Shown piece after piece: positions 36,828 through 48,600 of a DNA stretch of 64,000 nucleotides (positions are counted from its first letter, which is position 1; the number at the start of each line of letters is the position of its first letter). The stretch is from Datnioides undecimradiatus (taxonomy: Eukaryota > Chordata > Actinopteri > Lobotiformes > Datnioididae). Position numbers and translations under genes: made by a program. The stretch lies in the NCBI GenBank assembly GCA_008933995.1, contig WARS01000010.1:9031001-9095000 (forward strand). Direction: 5' to 3'. Under the pieces are notes generated by a model. The model was given only the letters and a program-made list of their open reading frames with translations, searched no databases and had not been told where the DNA came from.

Positions 36828-39320
36828 GTGACCGTCCCTGCATCTGAAAGACAGATGAGTCAGTGACAGAGCATGCAGGCTTGTGCCAAGTGATCAGCTT
36901 CCTCTCATCTCCTGTCCATCCTCTTCCCTCCCGCCGTCCATCTCTACCCACATGGCCCTGCCACAAAAGGCTGTGATTCATGCACCAATCGCCGTCTGAG
37001 GTTTAAAAATAAGTCCTGCCATGCTGGAGGATGTGTCCCGCTGTCCTGCAAAGACAACAAAGAGGCACACAAACAGCCAACTGTGATTCTCACATGCACC
37101 ACAGGAGATCCAGAGGATGTTGGATGTTTCTTTTGCAGCCGCTGCATGGCTGCACAAGATAGCTGTTTTTTTCTCATTCAGGTTCAGCTTGAACAAAGAG
37201 AAGATTGTTGTCTATAGAACTTTTCTTTTATGAATTAAACTTACTTAATCAGAGTTGTTAAGATCCTGCTTGCAACATTTTTCATAAGAAACTCTAAATA
37301 TCTATTTAGTGGTTTTGGGTGTGGAAGAAATTGTATCCCCTCCTAAATGTGCTGTTTTTATGGGATTTAAAGAACTGAACAGTTTATGATAATTCCACAC
37401 TCAGTAAGGCCCTAAACAAAGTAGTAGTAAGTATTTTTTATGATCTCGGAGCAGTCCTCACTAAAGTATATTTTTTTTAAATAGCCTGGGATCAAAACAT
37501 TGTTTTCTACTAAGGTAAGATCAGTCTTGAGGAATTTCTGTGTTTATGTTTTTGTTTGTGCTCTTCTAACTAGTTTAAAGTGAGTTCAGCTGGAAAGTGT
37601 GAGGTGTCACATATTTCCATGTACAAATCAAGAATTAGCAGCTTTTCAGTCAACATCTGTTGACAGTTGCTTGTCTGTGTGGCCAGTGCAGTCATTCAAA
37701 TCTGATCCATGGCCATATAGTCATGGTGATACAGATAAGAAGATACTTTAAGTGTTAAACACTTAGTTAACAAGATCTAATGATGCTCAGGTTAACTTAA
37801 CATTGAATGTTGGTTATTAAGTTGTGGATATTTTATAGGATTTTATAACGCAGTATTAATGACACTTATTAATAAAATCAAACAATATCACTATAAAAAC
37901 AAAATCACCTTTGAAGAGTTCTTAAGTGGTAGATGTGTTTTTAAAGCAGAAGCAAGGTTGATTTTGACCTCCTGGGGGCAGCAGAACAAACTGTAAATAC
38001 AACATTGACAGAGTTTTACCATTATCATCAACATTTGCCAATTTACACACAAAGTAACATTAACACAAGAATCATGTTTCTCCAAACAAAGGAGTCCAAT
38101 ATTATTCTACTTTAACAATATTTTAAGTTTCTACCAACTCCTTATTTCTGGACCTATCTGCTAAATGCTTCACTATATTGGCCAGTTAGTGCCATTCCTT
38201 GTATGGTTGCTGTGTATTGCTGGGCAGGTAGCAAACAGTCGGCTTTTCTATGTTTTTCTGCTAAAAAAAAAAAATACAACTGCACCCAAATACAACAGAG
38301 TTGCAAAAGTGAAGAAAAAACAGTAAAGTTGCAGCTGGACAGATCAACAACAACCTGAAACTCTCTATAAAGTTCCATAAAGCTCGTGGGAGCTGCAAAT
38401 CCAGGTGATAAATCTCTTTAATTAATCATTACACATTTCATACATTATCATAAAAATCATAGAAATATTGATCATATAGCCTTTTTCATATGCAGGAACA
38501 TGAATAATAACTATCTCCTCATCACAGGTTACTCTTCATAGTTAACTTTTTTCTTCTCTGACTTTCCTCTATTTTAGTTCCCTGCAGCAGCTTGTATTGA
38601 TCTTCTATTTATTAGAAAGGTTCCTAAAGTGCTCTTGTAAACAGGAATCAATGCTAACACGTTTGCTTTACACAATGCCCTTTTGCAATGTTATTTAGCT
38701 GCATCACTGCCATAAACATAGACATAGTACTTGTGACAATGTAGACAATATATGCTTAACGTATGCACATTATGCCAATTTTATAGGGCTGAAATATTAT
38801 TAGTAGACAAGGATTTATTTTCCTTTTTGGAATCAACAATTCCACCTTGGCCAATAATGACTTGGGAATTAGATAATAATAACAGCGCTCAGTTTTTCTG
38901 CAGTGATCTAGAGTCTGCACTTGATACCATCTTGTATCTCCAGCTTCCTGCAGAGCCTCCATTGATCTCTGTCCAAAAGACCACAACAAGCCATAAAAGC
39001 ATTTCAGGACAGTCGCCAAGATGCACATATCCTAAAGTGGTTATGATGCACGAGGCTTTTAAAGGCCAGGGTTTCTCCAACAGCAAGTCTACATGAAGAA
39101 TAAGCAAACAAACCTGAGACAGGGATGATTACTAAGCACTAATGCGTCATGGGAGTGTCTTGTATCAACTTCCCAGTGGGATTAGAAGTGTTGTAGTAGG
39201 CACAGAGCAGGAGAGGGATTGAAAATTACCTTTGCTTCAACACATTCTCAGTTTGAAATGCAAATCATGACACATTTGCAGTAAAACCCACTAAGCACGC
39301 ACTTCATTTTCATATAAATA

Positions 39321-39326
39321 TTTATT
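39321..39326 (-). terminator. candidate distal gpr158 poly(A) signal
   Basis: AATAAA on the minus strand (TTTATT on plus) is followed about 20 nt downstream by the GU-rich stretch GTGCGTGCTTAGTGGG. This is a textbook layout. It would give gpr158 a 3' UTR of about 4.5 kb. Earlier AATAAA candidates on the same strand occur near 41647 and 41891. Confidence 0.35.
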
Positions 39327-42300
39327 GCAGAGGAGGTATCTTTTATGTACATGCTATCACAATATAACACAATATAAATCTACCAAATATTCCCATATAT
39401 TGATGCTATAAGCTTGTCATAGAGCAATAGTCATAACAAGCACATAATACAGTGGGTTAGGAACAGTATCACTCACTATACAACTTGTAACAGTCCATAA
39501 AAGATCTTTTTTTCTTTTTTTGTTCTATCAAGGGCAGTGAAACATCGGTCCTATTATTTTTTTTCTTGAATTCATGCAGAAGCCACAAGATTTACGACGT
39601 TACAGCATTGAATAGTAGTAGTAGCAATAGTAGTAGTTGTATTTGCCATTGGGTGACTTGGTTTGGTCACAAGAGAAGTCAGGTTTAAATGAAAGCAGCT
39701 AGCCAACAGAACGCACCATGGTAAAGATCCAGTCGGTGGACAAAGAGCTACAGGACACAGTTTCGTCTATGTCAAGATGGTACAAGAACAATGGTCTCGA
39801 TTTGCACACCCAAGTAAATGGTCGAGGTTCAAACTTCCACTGATTCATCAATGATACGGCTAAAATACAATGATAATCTCCAGAGAAACAGACAGTAAGA
39901 CACTGGTTATGTATACACAATTTAATACACGGACAGCTATGGACTGACTGAACTCAGGAATGCTACAGCAAGCATACTATCTGAAATTATGCAAATTAAA
40001 CAAGTTGATTGACTGGAAATGTGACGCATTCCATAGTATATTGTCGGGATATTGCATTGTCATTATTTTCTGCTCTAAGACAGTGTAACTGTTATCTTGT
40101 TTCTTTTGTGCTCCAACTGTCTCTGATCTCGAAATCTCATGGGCCATGTGTGTAAAAGATAAAAGTCAACATAAATAAAAAAAATGTTTAAAAAAATGGT
40201 TTGTTTTGACATCAGAATAAAATACCTTTTTTTTTCTTGATAATTTCATAACATCTTGCTCTAGGGTTCTTTTTTTTAAACAAATGGATTGATTCTTAAT
40301 CCTACTTGTTTCAGAGCCCGTATGAGCTTAAACTGAGGTCATGTAAATTTTCAAATTATTTATCATGAAACAAACACATCCTCATTTAAAATAGCTTTCT
40401 TACAAGGACAAAAAAAGAGGCTTGTTTTAAAAATATACAGCACATTATTCATCACCCTGGGCAGTAAAATCCAATGCGGCAGTGATTCCAAAGACTAAAG
40501 TCACTTAAAAAAAAAAAGAAAAGGCTTTTGAAATGTCGTTGTTGTCCTACCAGGTCCCCTGGTATGATCCTGCATTCACAATGCATATGATGGATGGCGC
40601 CTAACATCTGGTTCATAAATATCATATAGATCCATCAAAGCATTGCATTCAATCCCTGCACACTGACAGTTCTCCTCAGACACCGTATCTAAGGGAGCTC
40701 ATAAAGTAGAGGTGATGACGAATCTCACACCGTAAGGCAAACACTCCACTTTGAAATAGTTCAGGCGAGCCCCCCCACAGGTCAGTGGCAGAGGTAATTC
40801 CTCAGGAGGTGGAGGCAGATAGAAGACCTAGCATCTAAATCATATTTATGGAGCCTATGCTATGGGATCATATCAGCATGTTAAAAACAAAATCGGATAA
40901 TAAGAGCAACAAACATGTCACTGGATTCTGTTGGGCTGTGCTAAAGAAAATTAGCAACAAACTTTGATTTGACTTCGTTAAATTCTCACTGACAAGCACT
41001 GGGTTTTTTTCTCCACGATTAGTTAAGACTCCTACAGAGTTCAGATACTGAGGAATTTGACAGCAATTATAGATATTACAATCAGTGACAACATTCAGTG
41101 ATACCATGTAATTCTCACAAGATACCATAAAGTACTGTAGATGCTATATTGATAGATATTTTTCTTCACGACTGCAATTATTGTCAGGTGTTTGACAGTT
41201 AAGTATACGTGGGAGATTTCCCTTTTCACTGTAATCCCAGGACGGATAGTGCATGATGAATATTTAGACATTTTGATACAAAACACTGAACAAATCAAAA
41301 CCCTCAAAAGGTTTAGTCAGATTATTAATTGATAATCACATCAACCCCATTGCTAACCCTTATTCTAAAAATGATCAGCTTAATTAATCAACTGGGCTTT
41401 AGCCTACTTGCATCAAACTGGAAAGAACATGCATTAGACTACTTGTGAACTTTCAGTCCTGATACACAAACCAGAAAAAAAATGATTACAAGTTAGTGCA
41501 CATCCTTTAATATATCAAAATATTAAAGTTAAAGCACTACACTCTATCATATCATGACAGTACGGTAATAACGTTTGACATATTTGAGACAACTTAATGT
41601 AGGCGAAAAATATTAAAGGACAGGTTTGCTCTCCAAAAGCGTGGAATTTATTTTTGTAGTTATGACCATTGTTTGTATCACTGTACGATAACATTGTACC
41701 TGCCAAATCAGTTGGTAGGATCTGGAAACAAGGCGACATCGAGCTACAGCAAAGTCTGGCAAGACAAGAAACATGGCTAGTTACATGAACATTTAGGTTG
41801 TAGATAAGCTAACAGTTTAGCCAGTTTATCTAAACCTCTCACATTAAAAATCAAAAGTGAGGGCAACCAGGATGATTGATTATTAATCATGATTTATTTA
41901 TTATTAGTACTTACTACTACTGGGTTCTATTCATCACCACCTGTTTCAACAATCTATTAAGCTCTTCATGCTGTCCAATCTTGTGGTCAATGACTGTTGA
42001 AGACACAGTACACTTATTTGACCCCTGTAGCTTAGAGTAGCAACATCATCTTCCTGTGAAAGAGTCGGAGAAATGGCAAAATCCATTACAAATGGCAACA
42101 AAATAATGGCCAAAAATGCACGAGATTCAGACAGAAACAATAACTATTTGACATCATTACTATATTTCCTTGATTGTTGTGGAAAAATTAGCCTAAATGC
42201 TCCTATCAACCACTACAACAGTTTTCCTGTCAGCTACCCTAAAAACATTGGCAGATAAATGATTCGTTAGTAAAAGAAAATCTTACTGTTCGCCTTTGTG

Positions 42301-43802
42301 TGTATGTACGCCCCTTTGCGTCTCTTATCCCTTTGGCCTTTTTTTTATGCCAAAGGTCTGGTTCAAGGTCTTAGCCACTACATTGCTAATGGCCATAACT
42401 CAAAAATAGGCCCAAGTCATAACAATCCAATATTATCATTAAAACAGTTGTAAACAAAATGATATTGGTATCCTGCTCACCTTTTAGTTTTGGTGTTTAA
42501 GACAGAGGGAATGTATGTAACTCCAGAGCTTCAACTCTTCAGATTTTAATATTAAATGTTTACTTTATATTTATGATGATCTGTCCTCAGACACATGTAC
42601 ACACACACTAGGTGCAAGCCAACACAAAGACCCATGCTGGATTCATAAACAAAGCTGGTGCAAATTATTCCTTACTGTCCCCAAGGTATGTTTCTATGCC
42701 TACTTTTTACAGTGTACATATGAGCCATTTTGACACACATTCATTTTAATGCTGCTCTCATATAATGTTTACCACCCTGAATGAGCTGTTGGAAATATGA
42801 CAGCAGGAAAAGGAGTGCCTCTGGTTTAAAAAAAAAACATTATACATTTGTGAACACAATAACTGCTTTAGTTGGCAAACCAGTATGGTCCAACTACTCT
42901 CGATACCAGGCTGTGCATGCTCTTTATATAATTCACCGTCACAAAGTGCTGAAGAAAAAGCCACTTGCTTCACTTCAGACTGATACAAGACAATGCTAGT
43001 TAGATAGGCACATACAGTACATCTCTGCAGACCTGGAAGTATTTTAATCTGCCGAGACCTACAATTAAATAGATCTAAACAAAACCAAAAAAAAACATGT
43101 CTAAGTTTGGTTGGTATGTGATATCCTGCATGACATCATGCCATAAAGTTGAAAATAAGAAGACAAAATGTACAAGGAGAACAGAATTGTTCCTAAGTTC
43201 TAAATTTATGGAGTTGGCTAAAGTGCTATAGACTGATTTCCTCACACAGGAGTCTTTCCTTCTGTGCCAAGAGCTTGACACACACTAATAAATCAATGTT
43301 AACTCCTTAAGACCAACATCTCTCTTTGCAAATGTTCTCTTATTCTTTGGCTTTCACTTTTGCTGTTTTGTCGCTTAATTTCAAACGTCTTTTCCTCTAC
43401 AACAGTTGTTGTGTCGTGTTAGATCCTAGTCCATTAAGTGATGGTGTTAATGCACAAAAAGAATCATCTAAGAATATAGACCATGATAAATGTAGATTTT
43501 CAACATTGCTTATGAAATGACAAGGCTGAATCAAAAGTTGCATAATTAGTCTAAGATTTATCTTCAGGAGTTTCCTGGAATAATCTGGAATGCTCATTAT
43601 GACTTTGTTTTTGTACATTTTACTTATTTTCAAAATAGGTAAAACAGGAACAAAACCTTGGAAAGGAAGGCAACTTGTGGAACTTGATCAACTTTTCTTC
43701 CAAGTCACCGTACTAATAGTAAAAGGTAATATTTAACGATTTCAAAGTGAAAAAAAGTATACATCAGTAACTATAATTTCAGCGGTCCATTAAGGTTGAG
43801 TG
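39327..43802 (-). other. gpr158: probable gpr158 3' UTR
   Basis: No coding exon lies between the gpr158 stop and the candidate poly(A) signal. The DNA is AT-rich with several A/T runs, as expected for a long neuronal 3' UTR. The extent is inferred. Confidence 0.35.
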
Positions 43803-45689
43803 TCATGCCTTCTTGCTAGATGTGCTATCCTCAAAGTCCCAGGGACAAACATCTGCCTTTTTAGCAGCACTTACAACACCGCCTTTAGGATTTGGATTGC
43901 TCTGTTTCACTGCAGAAGCACTGCTGTCTGTACCTTTTTTATCTGACGTATCATCAAAATCCCATGGACAGACTTCAGCCGGCTTTGCTTTGGCCGCTCC
44001 AACATTTGCACTTTTTCTTTTTTCTACCACTGGCACTTCCTGATGACTCTCTACGTCCCACGGGCATACCTCAGCCATTTTTGGTTGGCTCATATGTTTC
44101 TCTGAAGATTTACTCTTGTCCTTAGCTTTTGTTCTACTTTTGTCATCATCAGGTTCTTTTGATTTATCTTTCTCAACTGTTCTTGTGGAAGGGGTACCCT
44201 TCTTTTTTGAAGGGGACTCCTTGGTTTTTGATGCTCGAGAAGGACTAGGTGTCCTCTGTCCAGAATTTGGAGATACAGTAGTAGTGTCATAGTCCCATGG
44301 ACATACGTCAGCTTTTGAAGATGGTAGTTGGAGTGAGCCTCCTATTTTGGATGGCTCTGAAAGGATACCTCTCCCTTTCCCATCCACAGGAGAGGTGTCT
44401 TTTCTTTGTTTTGTCATTTCTGGTGAATTATCTGTCTTTTCTGTTGTCTTTGGGGTCTCTTCGAAGTCCCATGGACAAACCTCTACTTTATGTATTTTGG
44501 GGCTCTCTGTTGTACATTGAGTCTGCTGGAGCTTGGCAGGTTTATTTGTCTGGCTGTGAATTTGTTGCTTTGAGCCTTCAACTTGACTTCCTTGACTTTC
44601 ACTTCCGTCTTCCCATGGACATACCTCTGCTCGTACAGCTGTTGTCCTCTGAATTTCCTTTGAATGCCTAGCACTTGATGGAGACTGATCAGAAGCTTTC
44701 TGCTTTTGTTGCTGAGATTTGCCTCCCTTGGTGCTACCACCGTGAACTGTTGTGGTTTCCTTGGGTGCGATGGATACATGCTTTTGGACTTTGTTTTCAG
44801 ACGGAGTTGGGAGATCCTCCACTTCCCAGGGGCACACTTCTGAGAGATCATAGAGATCCTTTCCCTTGACTGGATCAGAACAGATTGTGGGCTGGCTGCC
44901 ACCCACAGGTTGTTTCATGACCCTGCCTTTTGCTGCACTCTGTTTGTACTCAACTGACTGGCTAATAATCATCTTGGGCTGACATTCATTTTCTGGCTCT
45001 GCATTGGCTCTTGTGTCTTTGCCTTTTGGCTGACTCTTCTTATTGCTGTCCTCTGTGCTCTGGGTCTTTCCTGTCAAACCTAAAGTCTTCTCTTTGGCAC
45101 TGGCGATGACACTGAGGGACTTCTGCAGCATGGAGGCTCTGGGATGAATTGGTTTCTTGTCTGCAGTGAGGTTATGGGCACTGGCTGATTTGCAGACCAA
45201 AGGGACTGATTCTGTAGATTCACTGGGGGCATTTATATTCTCACTGGACTTCTTTTTAACCAACTTCTTGCCCATTAGTGTATCGAGGAGGGAGCCTTCA
45301 GCAGTATTTACCTCCATCTTGTCTGTTGCTGAGCTGTTGGAGTCCTCACTCTGGTCACGAACGTGATCATAGCTGCTGTGGGACTTCTTCAGAGAGAAAA
45401 CTTTGTTCTTTAGTGTCTCTTCTTTCTGTGGCTTTCCTGGGTGAGCTGGATCGAAGGGGTTCTTCTTCAACATGCAGATACTGTTTCTGTTGCTCCCATG
45501 TTCTCCAGATTCCTTGTCTTCACGGCTGCATTGCCGGTGCACAGATTCTGGAATCTCAGTGATGCGCCTCATCAGTGAGCGGCCCAACCCTTTCTTGGAG
45601 CTCCGCTTCTTCTGTAGATGAGGGTTGTTTGCAAGCATCTTCTTTCTCTTATAAATCTCCAACTGGGAGTAGAGTTTCTTCAACTCCTC
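43803..45689 (-). CDS. gpr158: gpr158 last coding exon, cytoplasmic tail with CPW(E/D) motifs
   Basis: It encodes 628 residues from EELKKLYSQ to the stop TGA at 43803-43805. The first 60 residues (QLEIYKRKK, KKGLGRSLMRRITEIPES) and the block VFSLKKSHSSYDHVRDQSED, plus STESVPLVCKSASAHN and LQKSLSVIASAKEKTLG, are near-identical to mammalian GPR158. Beyond them the tail is a low-complexity Ser/Lys/Thr/Pro region with seven motifs: VCPWE at 44823-44837 and 44610-44624, and VCPWD at 44466-44480, 44292-44306, 44055-44069, 43959-43973 and 43836-43850. The CPWE motif is known from GPR158 and GPR179, with a reported role in G-protein binding. The tail is mostly disordered by composition. Confidence 0.95.
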   Translation of the reverse strand, partial: EELKKLYSQLEIYKRKKMLANNPHLQKKRSSKKGLGRSLMRRITEIPESVHRQCSREDKESGEHGSNRNSICMLKKNPFDPAHPGKPQKEETLKNKVFSLKKSHSSYDHVRDQSEDSNSSATDKMEVNTAEGSLLDTLMGKKLVKKKSSENINAPSESTESVPLVCKSASAHNLTADKKPIHPRASMLQKSLSVIASAKEKTLGLTGKTQSTEDSNKKSQPKGKDTRANAEPENECQPKMIISQSVEYKQSAAKGRVMKQPVGGSQPTICSDPVKGKDLYDLSEVCPWEVEDLPTPSENKVQKHVSIAPKETTTVHGGSTKGGKSQQQKQKASDQSPSSARHSKEIQRTTAVRAEVCPWEDGSESQGSQVEGSKQQIHSQTNKPAKLQQTQCTTESPKIHKVEVCPWDFEETPKTTEKTDNSPEMTKQRKDTSPVDGKGRGILSEPSKIGGSLQLPSSKADVCPWDYDTTTVSPNSGQRTPSPSRASKTKESPSKKKGTPSTRTVEKDKSKEPDDDKSRTKAKDKSKSSEKHMSQPKMAEVCPWDVESHQEVPVVEKRKSANVGAAKAKPAEVCPWDFDDTSDKKGTDSSASAVKQSNPNPKGGVVSAAKKADVCPWDFEDSTSSKKA

Positions 45690-48600
45690 CTATATGTAGG
45701 ACATATGCAAAGTGATCAGTTGCCTGTTGAGAGCAAATAGTCGTATCTATATAGCTAAAAAAAGAGATTTCTAATCAACACTACAAAAAGCAGACATTCT
45801 ACTGCACAGAGAACATGCAGTACAAATTCATGACACGTGACTACAAACGGTTGTTAAATAAGGCGCTACGGAATATCACATGCTTGCTGAAAAAAGCAAA
45901 GACAGGACAGTCTTGGACAGCATCAAATAAGGAAATGGAGTGTGTTTTAATGTTAGGTCTGAAACAGCCTCTAAGCGTAGGTCTTGAATAATTTCCACCT
46001 CTATGCTCAAGTAACAGGATGTCATCATGAGATCACTCCCTCTGGTAAATAGGCTTGCCCAAATCTTTTGGAAGAGAGACTTCTTCAGCTCTAACAGACA
46101 AACAAATCTCTGCTCACGTTGGTACGTTTTTCCCAAAGACTGTCGCAAGACCTTACGCCACAGCCATTAATAGAACTGAGATGGCCCATTTCTTCAGGTG
46201 TCTGCAATAAAAAACTGCCATGCCTCAGTATTTTTGGAGGATTGAAAATATTTCACCAGGTCATACAACAGAAAGTGAAATGCTAAAGGAAACACTGCTT
46301 ACCCGAATGTCCTCAGGATCGAGACTGTGTTCACTCCATGCTGATGTGATGCTACTGTTAAGATACGACCCAGAACGACCCATGTCCAGCTCATCCTCAT
46401 AGGCTTCAGAGGCTATATCATCTCTCATGTGGGTGCCAGCAAACAGGAACTGGTAGAGGGAAAAACAAACAAATGGTTGTTTGTTTTTTTAAAAATCTAA
46501 TTTCTGAAACCACATTGGTTGTGAATTGTAGCTTGTAATATTGCGGCCAATGATTCTATGTCCCAATGTTTCAAATTAAATAAAAATAATATTTTATAAC
46601 TTGCCAAAAAATGACTTTGACTAAATGATTTTCCTAGCCATTTTGTGGCTCTCAACCCCATTTCCATTGACCTACTGAAGATGCAATTAAGTTCTTTTAA
46701 AAAGTGTTATAAATACATATGCAGCTTAAAAGTTATTTCCTAAAAGAGCTGGGAGCCGTGCTGTTTTTTTTTTTACTGTTTTTTGAACAGGAATAAAAAA
46801 ATGTATTTGTTCTGGACTATTTTCAGCTTTGTATTAATGCACATTTAGTGCCATAGTGAGTATTTACAGCAACAGGATGGTGTATGTGGGATTGAAAATA
46901 AACTTCAGTTCCCATGTTGGTATGTTTGTCCTAATGAAGGAACCCGCTAGCCATGTATTCCAATTTTAGTTTTTGGATATCAATCAAGATTTATGTCACA
47001 GAGGAGAAAGATATATTAGGATCTGGATAAACAGACAATATCTGTTACTAAAAGTAGTAGAGTAATCTGACTTGGACAAACAAAATATGACTTGTGAAGT
47101 TTACCTTGGGGATCAGTAGTAGACCCAAAGTTACCGTTACAGTTAAGTGGGTGTGGGTGAAGAACAGCAGCAGCATCCAGTCCGGATGGAGTTCTGGGGC
47201 AAGAGTGAACCTGTACAAAGATGAGAGACAAAAAAATATAGGATTTGAGCAACAAGGAAGAGAGAAAAATCAAATCAAAAGTTAATGAATACAGCTGGGA
47301 TATCCAGATATTTAGTGAATGTTAATGAAATATTTGATACATTCATTATCATTTAGATGGAAGAGTCATTAATGAAGCCCCTCCATCCCACCACCTTCAC
47401 AGATTTTAAGCATTCATAGTCAAACTATAGGACTTTTGTAAATAAAGACATCCTAAACATCTTTAATATAGCTGATTGTCATGTTCCAAAGGTACATACA
47501 GTAAATACAGTGAAGTATGGATAAATTATGCTATGATATTCATGCATGTTGCTCTGTCTTCAGTAAACCTCTTAGATATAAATGGAGCCAAGAGAGACAG
47601 AGACCAGCAGACTTAATGTGTTTTCAGCCAAAGTAGATTTATACACTGCCTGTCCAGGCGTCAATTCCACTGCCTAATATAATGTTCCACTTGGGTGATC
47701 CTTTTGCCAGCAAGGACACAATATTTTCCTCATTCTTTCAATCGCATTCACAATAAAACCGAGTGACCTTGATCTGGTCACAAGATTCACCCTATTTATA
47801 CATCAAACAGTAATACACTGAGCTGACTGTGGCGCAGCAGTTGGTGGAAAATGAGATAATTACTGGCAGAAACAATTGCAGTGCAGGGAGCAGCTCCAGC
47901 CTTTTATTTAAAAAGAACTAACAGGCTTTCAGCACAGTGAGACCTCATGTGCACTAAGGATATGAAGGTATGTCCTGTCAGATGCTAATTCAACCACTAG
48001 AGAGCCTCTATCCAAGCAAATGTCATCTAGCAGGCTCATTACGCTGTTGAAGTTGGCAAATGGCTAATTAACAAACAGTTACTGTGGTAATAGCTCAGAG
48101 GCATGAATGAAGGCAAAGGTCCAGCATATGAAATGTCCCAAAGCTTTGAAGTCTTCCCTCATTCATGTTTTGTGAGCGGTTTCTGTGCAGATGAGAATTT
48201 AATAACCTTGGCATGCTGTCTCCTCTCAGCCTGCAGCGTCTCACTGAAACACACCCCATCACTCAAGCCTCGACCTCCAGCTATTACATCCCCTTCATTT
48301 TCTCTCAGCTTCAAATTCACACCTGGACCTGGCTAAAATCTGAAGACTATCACAGCAAAGACGGAAGCCTGAACTTTAACTGGTCACTCTGGGATCAAAA
48401 AGCAGGTTCTGTGAGTAACACAAATGAACGCCACATGTCTCTAACAAGCCCCAGTGTTCGCCGTGGTCTCTGGTGTCAGCCAGTCAAAATAACTAGCCAC
48501 ACCAGGCAACCTTCCAATTTATTAGGGGTCTCGTCTGGCCATTTTCTGCAGAGAAAAGCCTCACAACAAGGCTGAAGAGGCAGATAAAAGGACTTGGCAA

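Larger units (their letters stand above)
32150..39300. other. intergenic spacer between the exon cluster and gpr158
   Basis: No recognised gene lies here. It holds an alternating TA/TG tract at 34105-34152, one unresolved base (n at 34550) beside a second AT run, and a CCCT-type run at about 36803-36827. Open frames around 33134-33446 on both strands lack convincing splice partners or similarity. Confidence 0.4.

Noticed and set aside
43813-44125. Overlapping plus-strand frames of 76-77 codons
   Set aside because: They lie opposite the CPW(E/D) repeats of gpr158 and have no independent support.
44297-44671. Plus-strand open frame of 124 codons opposite the gpr158 last exon
   Set aside because: It is a shadow of the minus-strand gpr158 tail, whose repeated motifs and low-complexity composition keep the opposite strand open.
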